From Arcuatula senhousia (lineage: Eukaryota; Mollusca; Bivalvia; Mytilida; Mytilidae): a stretch of 64,000 nt of DNA. This document shows positions 34,113-46,216 of the stretch, one piece after another. Each line of letters opens with the position of its first letter. Within the stretch, counting starts at the first letter, position 1. A model generated the notes under the pieces. The model was not told where the DNA came from and did not search any database. It worked only from the letters and a program-made list of their open reading frames with translations. The stretch is taken from positions 43,078,106 through 43,142,105 of the forward strand of contig OZ020303.1 of NCBI GenBank assembly GCA_963971305.1, in the 5' to 3' direction. The position numbers and the translations under genes are program-made.

Positions 34113-36172
34113 ATACACAGTTTTTATTCATAGGTTTTTATATTGAAACAAGTTTTATTCTTAAACTATGAAAAGTCAGAAAAAGCATTTTACCGCCAAA
34201 TTTAGAATTCCTATTATCTAATAAAAGATTTCATCAACCCATTATTTTTTTTCACCTTAATTTGTACCTTTACATATGGTATACTTATCAAATTTATAAA
34301 TTTAGAATATTTGTTATCTTATAAATGACCAGCGAACATCCTTAATATGATGTTGTGTGGTGCGGCACAGCTACAGGCATTGGATTTCTTGAAATGGTAA
34401 TGTTTTTGCAATACGAAGCAGTAAAAGTGCAGTCCTGAAAGGTTATATAGAAAAAGAAAAAGTATTTTATTACACGCTAAGTTTTAAGAATGTCTACCAG
34501 ATGAACGAAGGACTGCCCAGTATCAAATAAAAAAATACCAGGAACATTGTATTCTTCATTCTGTTCTAGTTAAAGGATCACAACAATGTTGAAAAAACCT
34601 AACGAGACGTATATTCATTTGTACAAAATACAAACCCATATTAGGTCATGTTCCTTACACAAACTGAAGTTAAAGTAGCCTAGATCACGGTTAAACAAGG
34701 AACGTGCTATGTACCATCAGGACAGCAATAAATTTATCTTGCCACCCATGGACGAATGGCTTGGCAAATCTACAAAGGTGCATATCATATTGGAATATTT
34801 AAAAATAAAACAGACACATGAATATTATAATAAACGAGTGCCTCAGTCTGATGTGTGTGGTTGTAACTGCTCTGAAATTACTGGACAGACTTGAACGAAA
34901 CTTTGTTTGCAAGAGGTACATAATATCTAGTTGTTTATGTTATCGGGAATTTTTTATCCACAATGTCTGGTGGGAGTTACGGCCCTCATAATAGAAATTT
35001 TCCGAAAATTCTGATTTAACATATTGTGGACGCAACTACTCCAAAACTACAGAACAGAATTTTACGTAACTTATTGATATGCAAGTAAACATCATATGAA
35101 GTTGTGCATGTTAACTGGAATTTCTTATCACCAAAATTTTGTGGGAATTATATATGACCCTTTCAGGCGCGGTTCCATGATTTTCGAACAGAGTATTAAA
35201 TATTCGCGCGCGAAAATTTTTGGTCTTTTTAAAAAATTTTGAACTTGGCATGCATGACGTATCTCATAGGAAATTGTGCATATTGCATAGATTTTCTAAT
35301 TCGAGAAAAAAGCTTTTAACATAGACATTTGCTGTAAATCCTAATTTATCATTTTGTGGATGAAACTCCTTTGAAACTAATGAACAGAATTTAACGAAAC
35401 TAACTATGCAAAAGTACGTGTTAAATATGTAGTTGTGCATATTACAATTGTTTTTTATTCGCATTTTTTTTTTGCGGGAGTAATGGCCCTTTAAACTTGA
35501 AAAGCCGAAAATTCTTATTTAACATATTGTGAACGCAGTTCCTTTGGAATGATGGATATAATTTCACAAAACATGGTATACGTGCCATATACCATATGTA
35601 GTAGTGCATATTACCAGGATTGTTTTCAACCCAAAATTTTATGGGAGTTCTGGCCCTTTTACATCTGAATAAAAAAAAAAGATCCACAAAACTTGTGGGA
35701 TTTATGGCCATTTGAACTTATAAATTTTCTGAAAATTTTGTGAACGCAACTCAAAACTTAACAGAAGTTAACGAAACTTGATTTGCAAAAAGTACACCAT
35801 AGTTTCACAAATTCTGTATCCGTAATTCCTAATTCCTCGAAGGATAATAGCGAGTGAGTGAGTGAGTGAGTGAGTGAGTTGGTGTTTTTAGCTCGTGCAA
35901 CGCTATGTAGGTTATCCAAAGCAGGGTGATAATATGAACATGAAATGATGATGACAAATGAAATACGGGGTGGGGTGGGACACAAAGGAACAGTTAATTT
36001 TGACGTCCATAGGAAAAGGGGAGAGGTGGGTAGGGGTGGAAAATTTAGCCTATGTGGTGCACAACTTGGCGGTCCACAAAGGGGTCTTTTACGTGCATGA
36101 AGCGTGGCGACGTTACGCACGTTATTGCGTCTTTTACGGTAACGACAGATTTCGACGTTTTCTTTTCTTTTT
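34113..36172. repeat. AT-rich DNA with degenerate tandem repeat and GAGT microsatellite
   Basis: 34113-34890 shows no feature. From about 34890 to 35780 four to five very diverged units of roughly 190 bp recur, each with AACATATTGTGGACGCAAC-like and TTGTGGGAGTTATGGCCC-like lines. A (GAGT)n run lies at 35851-35880. At 36055-36120 a GGTCCACAAAGGGGTC line is shared with 38935. No gene is seen. Confidence 0.55.
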
Positions 36173-37721
36173 AGCTCACCTGACCCGAAGGGTCATGTGA
36201 GCTATTGGCGTCACTTGGCGTCCGTCGTACGTCCGTCGTCCGTCGTCCGTCCGTCGTCCGTCCGTAAACTTTTTCAAACGTTAACTCCTCTGACACCATA
36301 AGTCCAATTGAAACCAAACTTGGTGTAGTTGATTTTTAGGGTATGGCCTACAAAACTATTGTTCGGATTTTTGATTCGTAAAAAAACATGGCCGCCATGG
36401 CTAAAAATAGAACAGGGGGGTCAAATACAGTTTTTTGCAAATAACTCAAAAACGGTCACAGATATCAAAATTCTGGCATAGGGTAAAAGTGATCAGCACC
36501 TCAAGATCTACCTGCCAAGAAATTTTCAAAAAGATCCAACAACCAATGTAGGAGTTATTGCCCTTTTTCTGGATTTTTTCAAAATTTTGCACTTATTTAG
36601 CCCTATATCTTGAAAACTATACAAGATATTTTAAAAATTCAAATTGCATATGATTAAGCACATCAAGATCTACATTTCATGTAATTAGGTCAAAGCTGTA
36701 GAACCATTTCTTTTAGGAGTTATGGCCCTTAAAGCGTCAAAATTTACCATTTTTCATTACTTTTATCCTGAATTTTAAAGATTAACTTGTCTGACACCAT
36801 TCATTCAACTTCAACCAAACTTGGCACAGTTGTTTAATAGCATTAATGCTACTATTCTATCGTTCGGATTTTTGATTCGTCAAAAAATATGGCCTCCATG
36901 GCTTAAAATAGAACATAGGGGTCAAATTACAGTTTTTTGCAAATAACTCAAAAACAGTAACAGATATCAAAATTCTGATGGGCGACAAAAGTGGTTAGCA
37001 TCTCAAGATCTACCTGCTCTGAATTTTTCAAGAAGATCCAACAAACGACATAGGAGTTATAATTGCCCTTTTTCTGGATTTTTTTCAAAATTTTTCACTT
37101 ATGTAGCCCTATATCTTGAAAACTATACAAGGTATTTCAAAAATTCAAATTGCATATGATTAAGCACATCAAGATCTACATTTCATGTAATTAGGTCAAA
37201 GCTGTAGAACCATTTCTTATAGGAGTTATGGCCCTTAAAGCGTCAATATTTACCATTGTTCATTACTTTTCCCCTGACTTGTCTGAAACGGTAAGACCAA
37301 CTGCATCTTAACATGGCACACTGTTTGATAGCTTATATGCTACAACTCTTTCGTTCAGATTTTTGATCTGTAAAAAAACATGGCCACCATGGCTAAAAAT
37401 AGAACATAGGGGCAAAATTCATTTTTTTTGCTAATAACTCAAAGCTGGTTTCAGATATCAAAATTGTGTAAGAATCAAAAAGTGATCAGCATATTAAGAT
37501 CTACCTGTCCTGAAATTTCGGAAAAGATCTGACTGCTGATGTGGGAGTTATTGTTCTTTTTCCTTATTTTTGCCAAATTTGCACTTATTAAGCCCAATAT
37601 CTTGAAAACTAACCAAGATATTTCATAAATTTAAATAGCATATGGTTAAGCACATTAATATCTACAAATATATGTATCTGTGTAGTTCAGGTGAGCGATT
37701 CAGGCTCTTGGGAGCCTCTTG
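36173..37721 (+). mobile_element. AGCTCACC-family element, complete copy 3
   Basis: The head is AGCTCACCTGACCCGAAG with GGGTCATGTGAGCT, followed by many CCGTCGT repeats and three cores (AAACATGGCCGCCATGG near 36383, ATGGCCTCCATGG near 36888, AAACATGGCCACCATGG near 37377). It ends with GTTCAGGTGAGCG, the hairpin AGGCTCTTGGGAGCCT and CTTG. It is the intact relative of the interrupted copy at 8071-10603. Confidence 0.8.
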
Positions 37722-38929
37722 TTTGAGATTAGCTGACTATGTATTATTCAAGAATAACGATTTTCTTTTCTTGCGTGCCCGTTGATGCGTTATCAATTTG
37801 TTTCAAAGCTCTGTATTTTGACATTCAATTTGTAACAAAGTTCAATGCATTAACCTGGTCTACATCATACACTTTGCGCCTGTTTTTACTTTTTGTCGGT
37901 ACATTGTATTTGCTTTTATGCTGTGTTAGTTTGTCTTTCTTATTCTTAACTTTTTTGTGTGATTCCTTTTATACAATACGCTCCTTGGGATCTCATGTTT
38001 CCGATTTCTTCTTTTTCACTGTTCTTGTTTGAATATTTTTCATAACTTTTTTTTTTATGTATGCTTCATAAATCACCAATATCAAATATATGAATCATGC
38101 TTTTAACGTTATCAAGCGTACGCAACGTTAAAAAAATTACAGATTGGACAAATCGTGGGACTTTAGCTTTTGCTTAGATTTCCATCTTTACGAAACGGTA
38201 AACAGTTCATTTTAATAAGTTTTTATCCAAAGTATCGGAACTATCTGAAAATAACTTCGTTTTTACAAATTGAATAATTGGTCTTTCTGAAATAACTCTT
38301 GAATTTTTATGTTTTCTTTTAAAACCGCAAAAAAATACGGTTGGACAAACTGTGGGACTGATTCAAAATGATACTACGTGATTGTTCTTTATGCAAAATG
38401 TTTATAATTCCACAGTAAACTTCTTGAATAAATGAACTTTAACTTGATGCCAACAATGACGGAAGAAATATTTTACATAACTTTCAAATTACCTCTTGAA
38501 AATAACTAACTCATGACTATGAGAAATCTGCCCCAAAACTACGCATTACGTTTTTCTTGAAAATCACATTTTGCTATTTTGTAAACGCTATTTTGAGATT
38601 GACATCATAAATCGTATGTGTCATATTTGCTTTATGCAAAAGTTCGCGAATTTCAGACTTGTAACAAGACCACAAGACCGTTTCGTTAATTTGGGAAGCC
38701 TATGTTATGTTACGCTGGACATGCGTTTTTTCATTACTTTACGGAGTTTTTTCTATATATTTTGCATATTTTCTTTTAAAAAAAGAATATTGCACACATT
38801 ATATATTTTAAAAAGTTATGCTTTCACGATTATAACAATATGCAGGTTAAATATATCTATTGTATTGAAAGCCTGTAAAAGGCAATTTTTTCGACAGGAA
38901 CATGTGGTAATTATACATAGACGCAATAT
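37722..38929. other. No gene seen
   Basis: AT-rich. GATTGGACAAATCGTGGGAC near 38140 and GGTTGGACAAACTGTGGGAC near 38339 suggest a worn repeat. A 188-codon frame from 38571 mixes T-rich sequence with the repeat that follows, and I do not accept it as a gene. Confidence 0.5.
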
Positions 38930-39215
38930 CGCGCGGTCCACGAAGGGGCCTTTTACGTGCATGAAGCGTTGCACTCTCCACACACGTTGGCCCACTATGG
39001 TCAGTGGTCAGGGTTTCCGTATTATAGACCTCACAACCCCCGCGGACGAGGGCCATCCTATTCAGCTACCTAGGGTACACACTTGGTCGCTCTGTGGGCT
39101 GTGCACTGACCCGACGTTAGAATACCAAGACCCTTAGTCACTTCTTACGACAAGCTAGGCCCTGCTGTGGGCCTATTCGCCACCGGGCCCGCACGGGTCC
39201 AATAGAGGAACGTGT
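38930..39215 (+). repeat. GC-rich dispersed repeat with CTTACGACAAGC line
   Basis: From GCGGTCCACGAAGGGGCC through GCGGACGAGGGCCATCC to TTCTTACGACAAGCTAGG and CACCGGGCCCGCACGGG this is markedly GC-rich against its surroundings. Its first 60 bp recur at 36055-36115. The line TTACGACAAGC plus CCTATTC is a motif I have seen dispersed in many animal genomes, but I cannot name it with certainty. Confidence 0.5.
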
Positions 39216-40262
39216 GGGTAATGTGAGCGTGCTAACTAAGATTCTTTGATTTTTTTTATATTTCATACTTTAAAATTGGTTTGCATATACAGATATTAAA
39301 GTATCAAATCTTAACAAACTTCATAATATGATCGACAATTTTATCGTTTAAAACTGTATTTATCCGATGGGGGATGCATCATGCGCCGACTGCGCAAATC
39401 TGGCGAAAATTTTATATATTTGTTCCATTTTTATGACTAACTATTTTAGGATGATATTTTAGCCTCCAACGTTTATTATGTCTCGCAATGTAACTCGTGT
39501 CTGATATCAACTATCTCGAATCAAGTCAAAAAGTACAATTTTAACATGAAAACTTTGAATAAATCGTGACAATTTGCGCATTTGGAAAGTATTTTTCATG
39601 GGTTTGCGTGATAACAGAACAGAATGTTATCGAAATGCAAACACTTTATCCGAAAAGTGCAATAATCAGGATTGGCTTTGTACGAGAATAATCAGAAATT
39701 AAATAAATTATAACGCAGTTATGGACTTGATTGATTTAAAAATCTCGAATCCATTTGTCAATGAAATGAGATATGTTAACGGATTGATTGCTTCTTGACG
39801 ATTTGCAATTTTATGACATTGGTGGAAATAAATCAAATTTCCAGGAATTCTTCGTTTCTGAAATTCCACTTCAATATAACTTATGATCATAATGGTTTAT
39901 GGAAAAGCATTGTACTTCTTTTCATTGAATATGTAAACCCCAAAATGAGTGTGGATTCGTACAAGATTTACTTTTAGTTTTGATTGTCCTTCTTTGCAAA
40001 TATTTCTTGATAATACTAGTCTTTCATAGTGTCATTTCATTGCAATTGGGTAAACATTTAAAGAGAAAACTTAGAAATTACCTTTTACCTATAATCAAGG
40101 TCGCAAAGAGTTAGTCCAGATATAGAAGAGAAAATGTAGGTTAAATGAGTAAATAAAAGAACTATTTTACAGATCAAAATAGATGATCACAATAAAAAGT
40201 CAAAAAATGAATGAAACAAAAACGGTGCCCAAATTTTTGGACCTAACGTCATTTCTCAAGGA
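39216..40262. other. No gene seen
   Basis: AT-rich DNA without recognisable domains or repeats. Confidence 0.5.
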
Positions 40263-40269
40263 CTATATA

Positions 40270-41665
40270 CAGAAATGGAGATGTTGACACATCAACTGCA
40301 CGACAAGAATCAAATGATGAGAACACAACATGAGAAGACCCATACAAACAGATTGACGATGTTTTTTGGTGTTTTCTCTGATAGTGAAGATAATCTTAAC
40401 TCCTTTATAAGCTTTGTTTCTTCCTATCACCCTGCCATTCAATACACTTTCACCATCGCTCAAGAAAAAGTTTCCTTTATTGAATTAGAATGTAGCATCA
40501 AAAATCTTTATTTTACAAACCTAATGATATGCTCATTGCTATGAGCTCATGACCAATCTTGTAATCCTCAGAGTTGCAAAAATGTCATTCCTAAGTCTAA
40601 GTTTCTGAGACTTAAACGTATTTGAAGCAACGAGGAACAATTCAAAGTTGAAAGTAGTGCTAGGAAGTCATTCTTTGTCAAAAGGGGATATCTTCATAAC
40701 ATCTTGCATAAATCATCGACATAGTCTCACATGTGACACGATCCCAAGCTTTGGAACCCAGGACAAGACACAAGAACGACCGTATACCCTGGTTCCAACA
40801 TACAATCCTCACAACATTGCTATACGGAACATTCTGCTGCAGAAATTCGTTGTCCTGGATGATGAACACAAGTAGACTGTGTTTACCTCGCCACTTCTAA
40901 CTGCATTCCGCAAGGATAAGAGTTTGATGCGACATCTACATTCTAGCTCGTGCAATAATGCCCCAAGACGTCCTTGCTCCAATTTTTCAGGCACCAGGGG
41001 TTGTGGTCGATCCTTTTGTAATACATGCGACTTCACTTGAGATACTGAGGAGATCTGTCCCTCCAACACATTCAAGTTGAAGAACGGTTTAATTTGCATA
41101 TCTGAAAACTTTATCTACGCCATCCGCTTTGCTTAGTGTTTAAAAATCTACGCAGGGGAGACCGAGACAGATTTGCCGAACACAGACGGAGTGTGCTTAA
41201 ATGTAAAGATTACCCAGTCGGCCAGTGCGTTTGTTTGCCGGGCCACAGCTTCCACGATATGCAAGTAACCGAACTCCTTGAAACTTGCACTAACGATAAG
41301 CAAAGACAATTTCTTTTGCAACATTTCAAACCTTTGGCATCAATGTAAAACAACAGATGTTTATCTAATTTTCACTTTGATGACCTATGTTTGCAAACGA
41401 ACTTTCTGACTTTTTCCCTGATGATGTACCTAGGGGCTGTACTCGTCATTCGATTTCCGTCAGTTGATATGTCAACATATTCATTTTTGTATTGCCCTGA
41501 GGAAGGACGTAAGGTCCGAAAATTTGTGCACCTTTTTTTGTTTATTCATTTTTAAACTTTTTATTGTGATTTATTTATTTGGATTTTACCTTTATATGTG
41601 GTTTTACCTTCTAAACAATTCTTTTATTTACTCATTTACTCATTTACGAGCCACAGTGCAACATA
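40270..41665 (+). pseudogene. Decayed Penelope-like element with 3' UTR
   Basis: Broken frames parallel 25865-27060: the post-YIDD segment FSDSEDNLNSFISFVSSYHP at about 40375, then a polyproline-free linker. GTRGCGRSFCNTC is near 41000 and a GIY-YIG remnant with in-frame stops near 41110-41170 (IYAIRF, KIYAGET). The 3' UTR at 41400-41665 has a hammerhead-like core CTGAGGA (41497), stem GGAC/GTCC and GAAA. It is more diverged than the copy at 25075. Confidence 0.75.
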
Positions 41666-42091
41666 TTTTATTTTTATTGGTAAAATGACTGAGTAAAGAC
41701 AATTTATATGGTCAACATGAACATACTTTTTAGGACTTCAGTAAGTGAAAAAAAATATCCATGACTATTATATCTAGTAGAAATTACATATAAAAACACA
41801 AAAAGAAAATATATACAGTCAGCGACCAGGAAAACGATCATATTCATATGATACATAGATTCTTCCGTAAATGACTCTTTTCAGTGTGAGATGACCAGGT
41901 TGAGATGATAGCACGTGCAGCGATCTCACACTGGTCAATTATCCAATAGTAACCGCCGGTACTGATATTGATCGATGATGTCGACCAATGAAATGCACTG
42001 TTATTTTATACTTTCGGTTTTTAGAATGAAGTCCTCTATGGTTTCAGAATATAAAATTTAATTTCTTACGGAAGAAATAGGTACTTACACG
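41666..42091. other. No gene seen
   Basis: AT-rich sequence without coding or repeat signal that I recognise. Confidence 0.45.
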
Positions 42092-42245
42092 CGTTCTTAA
42101 AAAACCGGCAATGATCTTTCACTCATGATAGAATTTTTTGGGTCTTTTGACTCGTTCCGCTGCGCTCCACTCGCAAAAAGACTGAAAAATTCTATCACTC
42201 GTGAAAGATAAGCCGGTCTTTTCCAAGAACTTATGTAAGAACCTA
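42092..42245. repeat. Foldback (hairpin) element
   Basis: The left arm about 42095-42162 and right arm about 42170-42240 are inverted copies: CCGGCAATGATCTTTCACTC then GATAGAATTTTT on the left against AAAATTCTATCACTCGTGAAAG and GCCGG on the right. A short central spacer, TTCCGCTGCGCTCC, separates them. The extreme ends GTTCTTAAAA and CCAAGAAC continue the pairing imperfectly. No coding capacity is seen. Confidence 0.75.
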
Positions 42246-43587
42246 TAAATCTGCGCTGAAACTCTTGGTCGAAATTTAAATACAGTGTCCTGATGGAGAA
42301 CAACTTTAAGGTCTATTTTCTTATGTAGATGTGGGAAACGAGAATAACGATGTACGTTGGATAAAAAAAAGCCCAAAAAACTTTTGTAAATGTAAATTTC
42401 AATCGAAACAATCACAAGAGATGACAGAAAGTCAAACTCAATATTGACAAATTTAGATAGAAATATTTCTTTTTGACGCTCAAAATTTAGATTATTATTC
42501 TCCCCGCGCTAGCGAAAGCGGGGGGGGGATTAATGTTTTGCTGTTCGATGTACGAATGTACGTACACGTACGTATGTATGGCATGAATGTCAAGGATAAT
42601 CTCTATAACCACTTACAGTAGAAAGATGAAACTTGGTTATTGATGGCATTGTGGGTGGGGACTGTGCCAAAGGTTTCGGAATTTTGATAATGCCCCTAGG
42701 GGCAGGGCTGCATAGGTAGCCTTAGGGCACATTAATCCTTCATCACGCAACTCCTCCTAGGTTATTTGGAACAGGGAACTAAAACCTAGCTCAGTAGTTG
42801 CACTTTGGATGTAGATTCTGCCGAAGTTTTTTCGAATTTTAATAATGCCCCTAGGGGCTGGGCTGCAAAGGTAGCCTAAGGGCACATTATTCCTTCGTCA
42901 CGCAACTCCTCTCATGTTTTTTATGGAATATGTTATTCCTTCGTCACGCAACTCCTCCTAGGTTATTTGGAATACGGAACTAAAACTTGGCTAAGTAGTT
43001 GCATGATGGATTTAGATTCTGCCAAAGGTTTCGGAATTTTGATAATGCCCCTAGGGGCTGGTCTGCATAGGTAGCCTAAGGGCACATTATTATACTTCGT
43101 CACGTAACTCCTCACAGGTTATTTGGAATAGGGAACTAAAACTTGGATCAGTAGTTGTACTATGAATGTAGATTCTGTCGAAGTTTTTCCAAATTTTGAT
43201 AATGCCCCTAGGGGCTGGGCTGCATAGGTAGCCTAAGGGCACAATCCTTCGTCACGCAACCCTTCCTAGGTTATTTTGAATATGGAAAGAAACTTGGCTC
43301 AGTAGTTGCACTATGGATGTAGATTCTGCCGAAGGTTTCGGAATTTTGATAATGCCCGTTGGGGCTGGTCTGCATAAGTAGCCTAAGGGCACATTATTCC
43401 TTCGTGATGCAACTCCTCCTAGGTTATTAGGAATATGGAACTGAATCTTGGCTCAGTTGTTGCACTATAGATGTAGATTCTGCCGAAGGTTTCGGAATTT
43501 CGATAAAGCCCCTAGGGGCTGGGCTGCATAAGTAGCATAAGGGCACACTATTCCTTTGTCACGCTACTGCTCCTAGATTATTCGGAA

Positions 43588-43591
43588 TACG
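43588..43591. other. Target site duplication, left (TACG)
   Basis: TACG immediately precedes the 5' LTR and recurs at 48906-48909 immediately after the 3' LTR. Removing the element and one TACG restores an uninterrupted core line, GGAATACGGAACTGAAAC. Confidence 0.85.
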
Positions 43592-43769
43592 TGTAGTGGT
43601 TTGTACCTGGATGACGTCTGACGAGTACCGGAAGTACCCAGGATGCACCAGTTGAAACAGCCTTCCCCAGACGCAGCAGACGTTCCAGTATCGGACCCTG
43701 CCTTCGTCTACAACTACGGCCGTTACAGCCCACTGTGATACTACGAGTGAGTAGGTAAGCATTCTTACA
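43592..43769 (+). repeat. 5' LTR
   Basis: 178 bp with TG...CA ends. I found no difference from the 3' LTR, which implies recent insertion or recent gene conversion. Confidence 0.9.
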
Positions 43770-43770
43770 T

Positions 43771-43782
43771 TGGCGCTGCGAC
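43771..43782 (+). promoter_or_regulatory. Candidate tRNA primer-binding site
   Basis: TGGCGCTGCGAC starts two bases after the 5' LTR. TGG is the expected complement of the tRNA CCA end. The tRNA species cannot be assigned without a tRNA set. Confidence 0.65.
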
Positions 43783-44270
43783 TTTCTCAGTGCCTGTCGC
43801 GGTGTTTTCTTGCATATTTTGTGAGATATTTCAGGTTGAGGCGGTCACCTTTTGTGACTGATTTTCCGCCATTTTTCTTGGAGCTTGACTGGCTGACAGG
43901 GCTTTGCACTCTCAGGGGAAATTTACTGGGATCGACGCTTGTTGGGAATAAGGTCGGTCTTTTGGAAATTTCAGGGTAAAGGGGAGAGTGGGCAAACAGG
44001 GTTTGCAGTCAAGTTTTGGGATCAATTTTCATTCAGGAGGAGTAGCCTCCGTGTCAGAGCACGTGTGAACCCCACCTTGTCAACAAGGGGAATTACCTCC
44101 GTGTCAGACCACGTCGTGTCGACCAATCAGATCAGTCTGTGCTGTGATTGTAAACAACAGCAGTCAACACGCATTGTTTCAAACAAAACGAAAACAAAAC
44201 AAACACAAATTATTTAAGCAGTCAAAACATCATAGATCAAAAAGAGGGAATCGAAAAAAAAAACAGTAAA

Positions 44271-44312
44271 GGGTGGACAGTGTAAAAATTTGTCCACCCC
44301 CCAAAAAGGGGG
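44271..44312 (+). other. Two adjacent hairpins in the retroelement leader
   Basis: GGGTGGACA (44271-44279) pairs perfectly with TGTCCACCC (44291-44299) across an 11-base loop. A C6 run (44297-44302) and a G5 run (44308-44312) form a second, overlapping stem. The position between the primer site and gag is where packaging and dimerisation structures lie in LTR elements. Confidence 0.55.
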
Positions 44313-44468
44313 AAAACGGGCACCTGCACATATAGAAAACAAACAAAAATTTCACATTATAATTTATTATTTTTTGGAAATACAACAAGTCACACAAATT
44401 GAGATTTAATTTAGACACCATAAATACCAGCATTTACACACAACCCACAAACATCGGGGTAGTTCAAG

Positions 44469-46154
44469 ATGCGTGTGCTGGTCAACTTTTGTTCCACCCA
44501 GGAGCTGATGTCCGTCCCCGGCATTGGGTTTGAGAATGCAGACAGCATTCTAGAATTAAGGGAGGAAAGGGGGGACCTGGAACTAGCCGACCTGCAGGAT
44601 ATCCCGTCCTTGAAAATCACCTCCCGATTGCTGCAGTGCCTAGATTTTTCTCCCAGGGTAAGATGGGGGGACCAATGGTTTAAGGTAAGAGACCAAGGAC
44701 ACCAAGCACCTTGGCAGGAAAACGGGAAGGGAAGTGAAGATGAGCTGAGGTTTTATGGGGTGCAAGACGATGAGATGAGGACACAAGCTCCGGCACAGTG
44801 TCTGATGGGACAGCCGGAGTTACCTTTCTCCGGCAAATCTATCCCAAGGGGGCGGGTCCAAGAGTGGGAAACACGGACATCGGCTCCGGTACATATTCGA
44901 CAAGTCATAAACGAGGAACGACCAAGATTAGCGGTGTGGTCCGACCGGAGGTTCGTTGACGGTGACAGGGGTACCATACGCGACGGCCCCCTACTAAATG
45001 CGGGTGTACACGGGGATACTGAGGGCCGAGGGGAAGGGGTAAACTCAACAACATGGTACGATGGAGGTCTGGGAGTCAGGGAAAGAGGGGTCAGGCAAAG
45101 ACGTGGGCATGCATTACCCGAGATCGACAACAGTCGGGGAGCAAGGTACCAAAGTGCACGGGAAAAGGAGGATCAGCTGGGTACCTTCAGTTGGTCCGAG
45201 GGGCAGGACAAGAAGGTTGATGACTGGGGTACCCAAACAGGAATAAGGGGTCACAGTGGTTACAATCCAACTGTTTATTTGCCCAAGTCTTTGAAATTCG
45301 ATGGCACCACTAGCTGGAAAGCCTTCTATGCAAAATTTTCGAGACTTGCGGCAGCTAGTGGTTGGGCTATGAATCAATGCCAAGATCAGTTGTGCTGGTG
45401 CTTGGAGGGCAAGGCTAGCGACTTTTATGCTCTCCAAGTCGATAGAAACCCAAGCCTTTCTTATGGGGAGACTATCAGCTTACTTGAAAAAAGGTTTGGC
45501 TTCAAAGACTTACCCGAAACTGCTCAGTTGGAGTTCAGTAATATGTGTCAGACTCCGGACGAGTCACTGGAAGACTGGGCCGACAGGGTGCTCTCCCTGG
45601 CTAACCTGGCGTTCCAAGACTTACCGGAGTCCTACATTGACCAACGAGCAGTGGTAAAATTTTGTCAGGGGGTGTTCGACAGGGAGGCAGGTAGTTATGT
45701 TTCTAATGCCTGCCCAAAAACTATCGAGGAGGCATTAGATGCAGTTAAGTGGCACCAGCACAACCGCTTGGCTATATATGGGCAGACATTAAAGTCCTCA
45801 AGGGGAACAAGTTCGGGAACAGAGGCCAATATATGGGTTGTCGGGGAAAAGAAAAAGGTGGTGGGGAAGACGGTAGGAAAAGAGGATAGTGGCAACTTTG
45901 GGGCTAGACTTGATTGTCTCGAGTCCAAGATGGACAAAATATTGGACGGGATTCAGAGTATCAGGGTGCTAATGCAAGGTTCTGAGCTAAAAGGGGGAGA
46001 AAGACATCCTTGTGGGAAAATTGGGAGCTCTAGCAATATGTGTTCTAAGCAGTTATGCTCCCCTGTGGTTAAGAAATATGGGAATTCTAAAGCTAAAATT
46101 GAGAATTTAAACTGCAAGGGGGCGACTCAAGAGACCCGAGCACGCCCCAAGTAG
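44469..46154 (+). CDS. Gag-like protein with N-terminal helix-hairpin-helix
   Basis: This encodes a 561-residue protein. Residues 8-50 read STQELMSVPGIGFENADSIL and onward, a helix-hairpin-helix (HhH) fold of the ComEA/DNA-binding type. Residues 60-265 are polar, low in predicted structure and rich in Gly, Arg and Glu. Residues about 266-438 form a retrotransposon Gag capsid-like domain (SLKFDGTTSWKAFYAKFSRL; later LEKRFGF, then SLEDWADRVLSLANLAF). Residues 480-502 (LDCLESKMDKILDGIQSI) could form a short coiled coil. No CCHC zinc knuckle is present before the stop. The ATG at 44469 follows the leader hairpins and is the first in frame before the HhH. The role is presumed to be particle assembly and RNA packaging in the cytoplasm. 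The frame is intact, as expected for a young copy. Confidence 0.8.
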   Translation: MRVLVNFCSTQELMSVPGIGFENADSILELREERGDLELADLQDIPSLKITSRLLQCLDFSPRVRWGDQWFKVRDQGHQAPWQENGKGSEDELRFYGVQDDEMRTQAPAQCLMGQPELPFSGKSIPRGRVQEWETRTSAPVHIRQVINEERPRLAVWSDRRFVDGDRGTIRDGPLLNAGVHGDTEGRGEGVNSTTWYDGGLGVRERGVRQRRGHALPEIDNSRGARYQSAREKEDQLGTFSWSEGQDKKVDDWGTQTGIRGHSGYNPTVYLPKSLKFDGTTSWKAFYAKFSRLAAASGWAMNQCQDQLCWCLEGKASDFYALQVDRNPSLSYGETISLLEKRFGFKDLPETAQLEFSNMCQTPDESLEDWADRVLSLANLAFQDLPESYIDQRAVVKFCQGVFDREAGSYVSNACPKTIEEALDAVKWHQHNRLAIYGQTLKSSRGTSSGTEANIWVVGEKKKVVGKTVGKEDSGNFGARLDCLESKMDKILDGIQSIRVLMQGSELKGGERHPCGKIGSSSNMCSKQLCSPVVKKYGNSKAKIENLNCKGATQETRARPK

Positions 46155-46216
46155 ATGAAAACACACAGGGTCTCGTTGGTAGGAGGAGGTCTGCAGACCA
46201 GCCAATTAATTGGGAC

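Noticed and set aside
38571..39137. 188-codon frame on +
   Set aside because: It joins T-rich intergenic DNA to a dispersed GC-rich repeat. The composition changes abruptly and no domain is present.
44753..45437. Frames on the - strand opposite gag (125 and 107 codons)
   Set aside because: They are shadows of the GC-richer gag gene; no domains.
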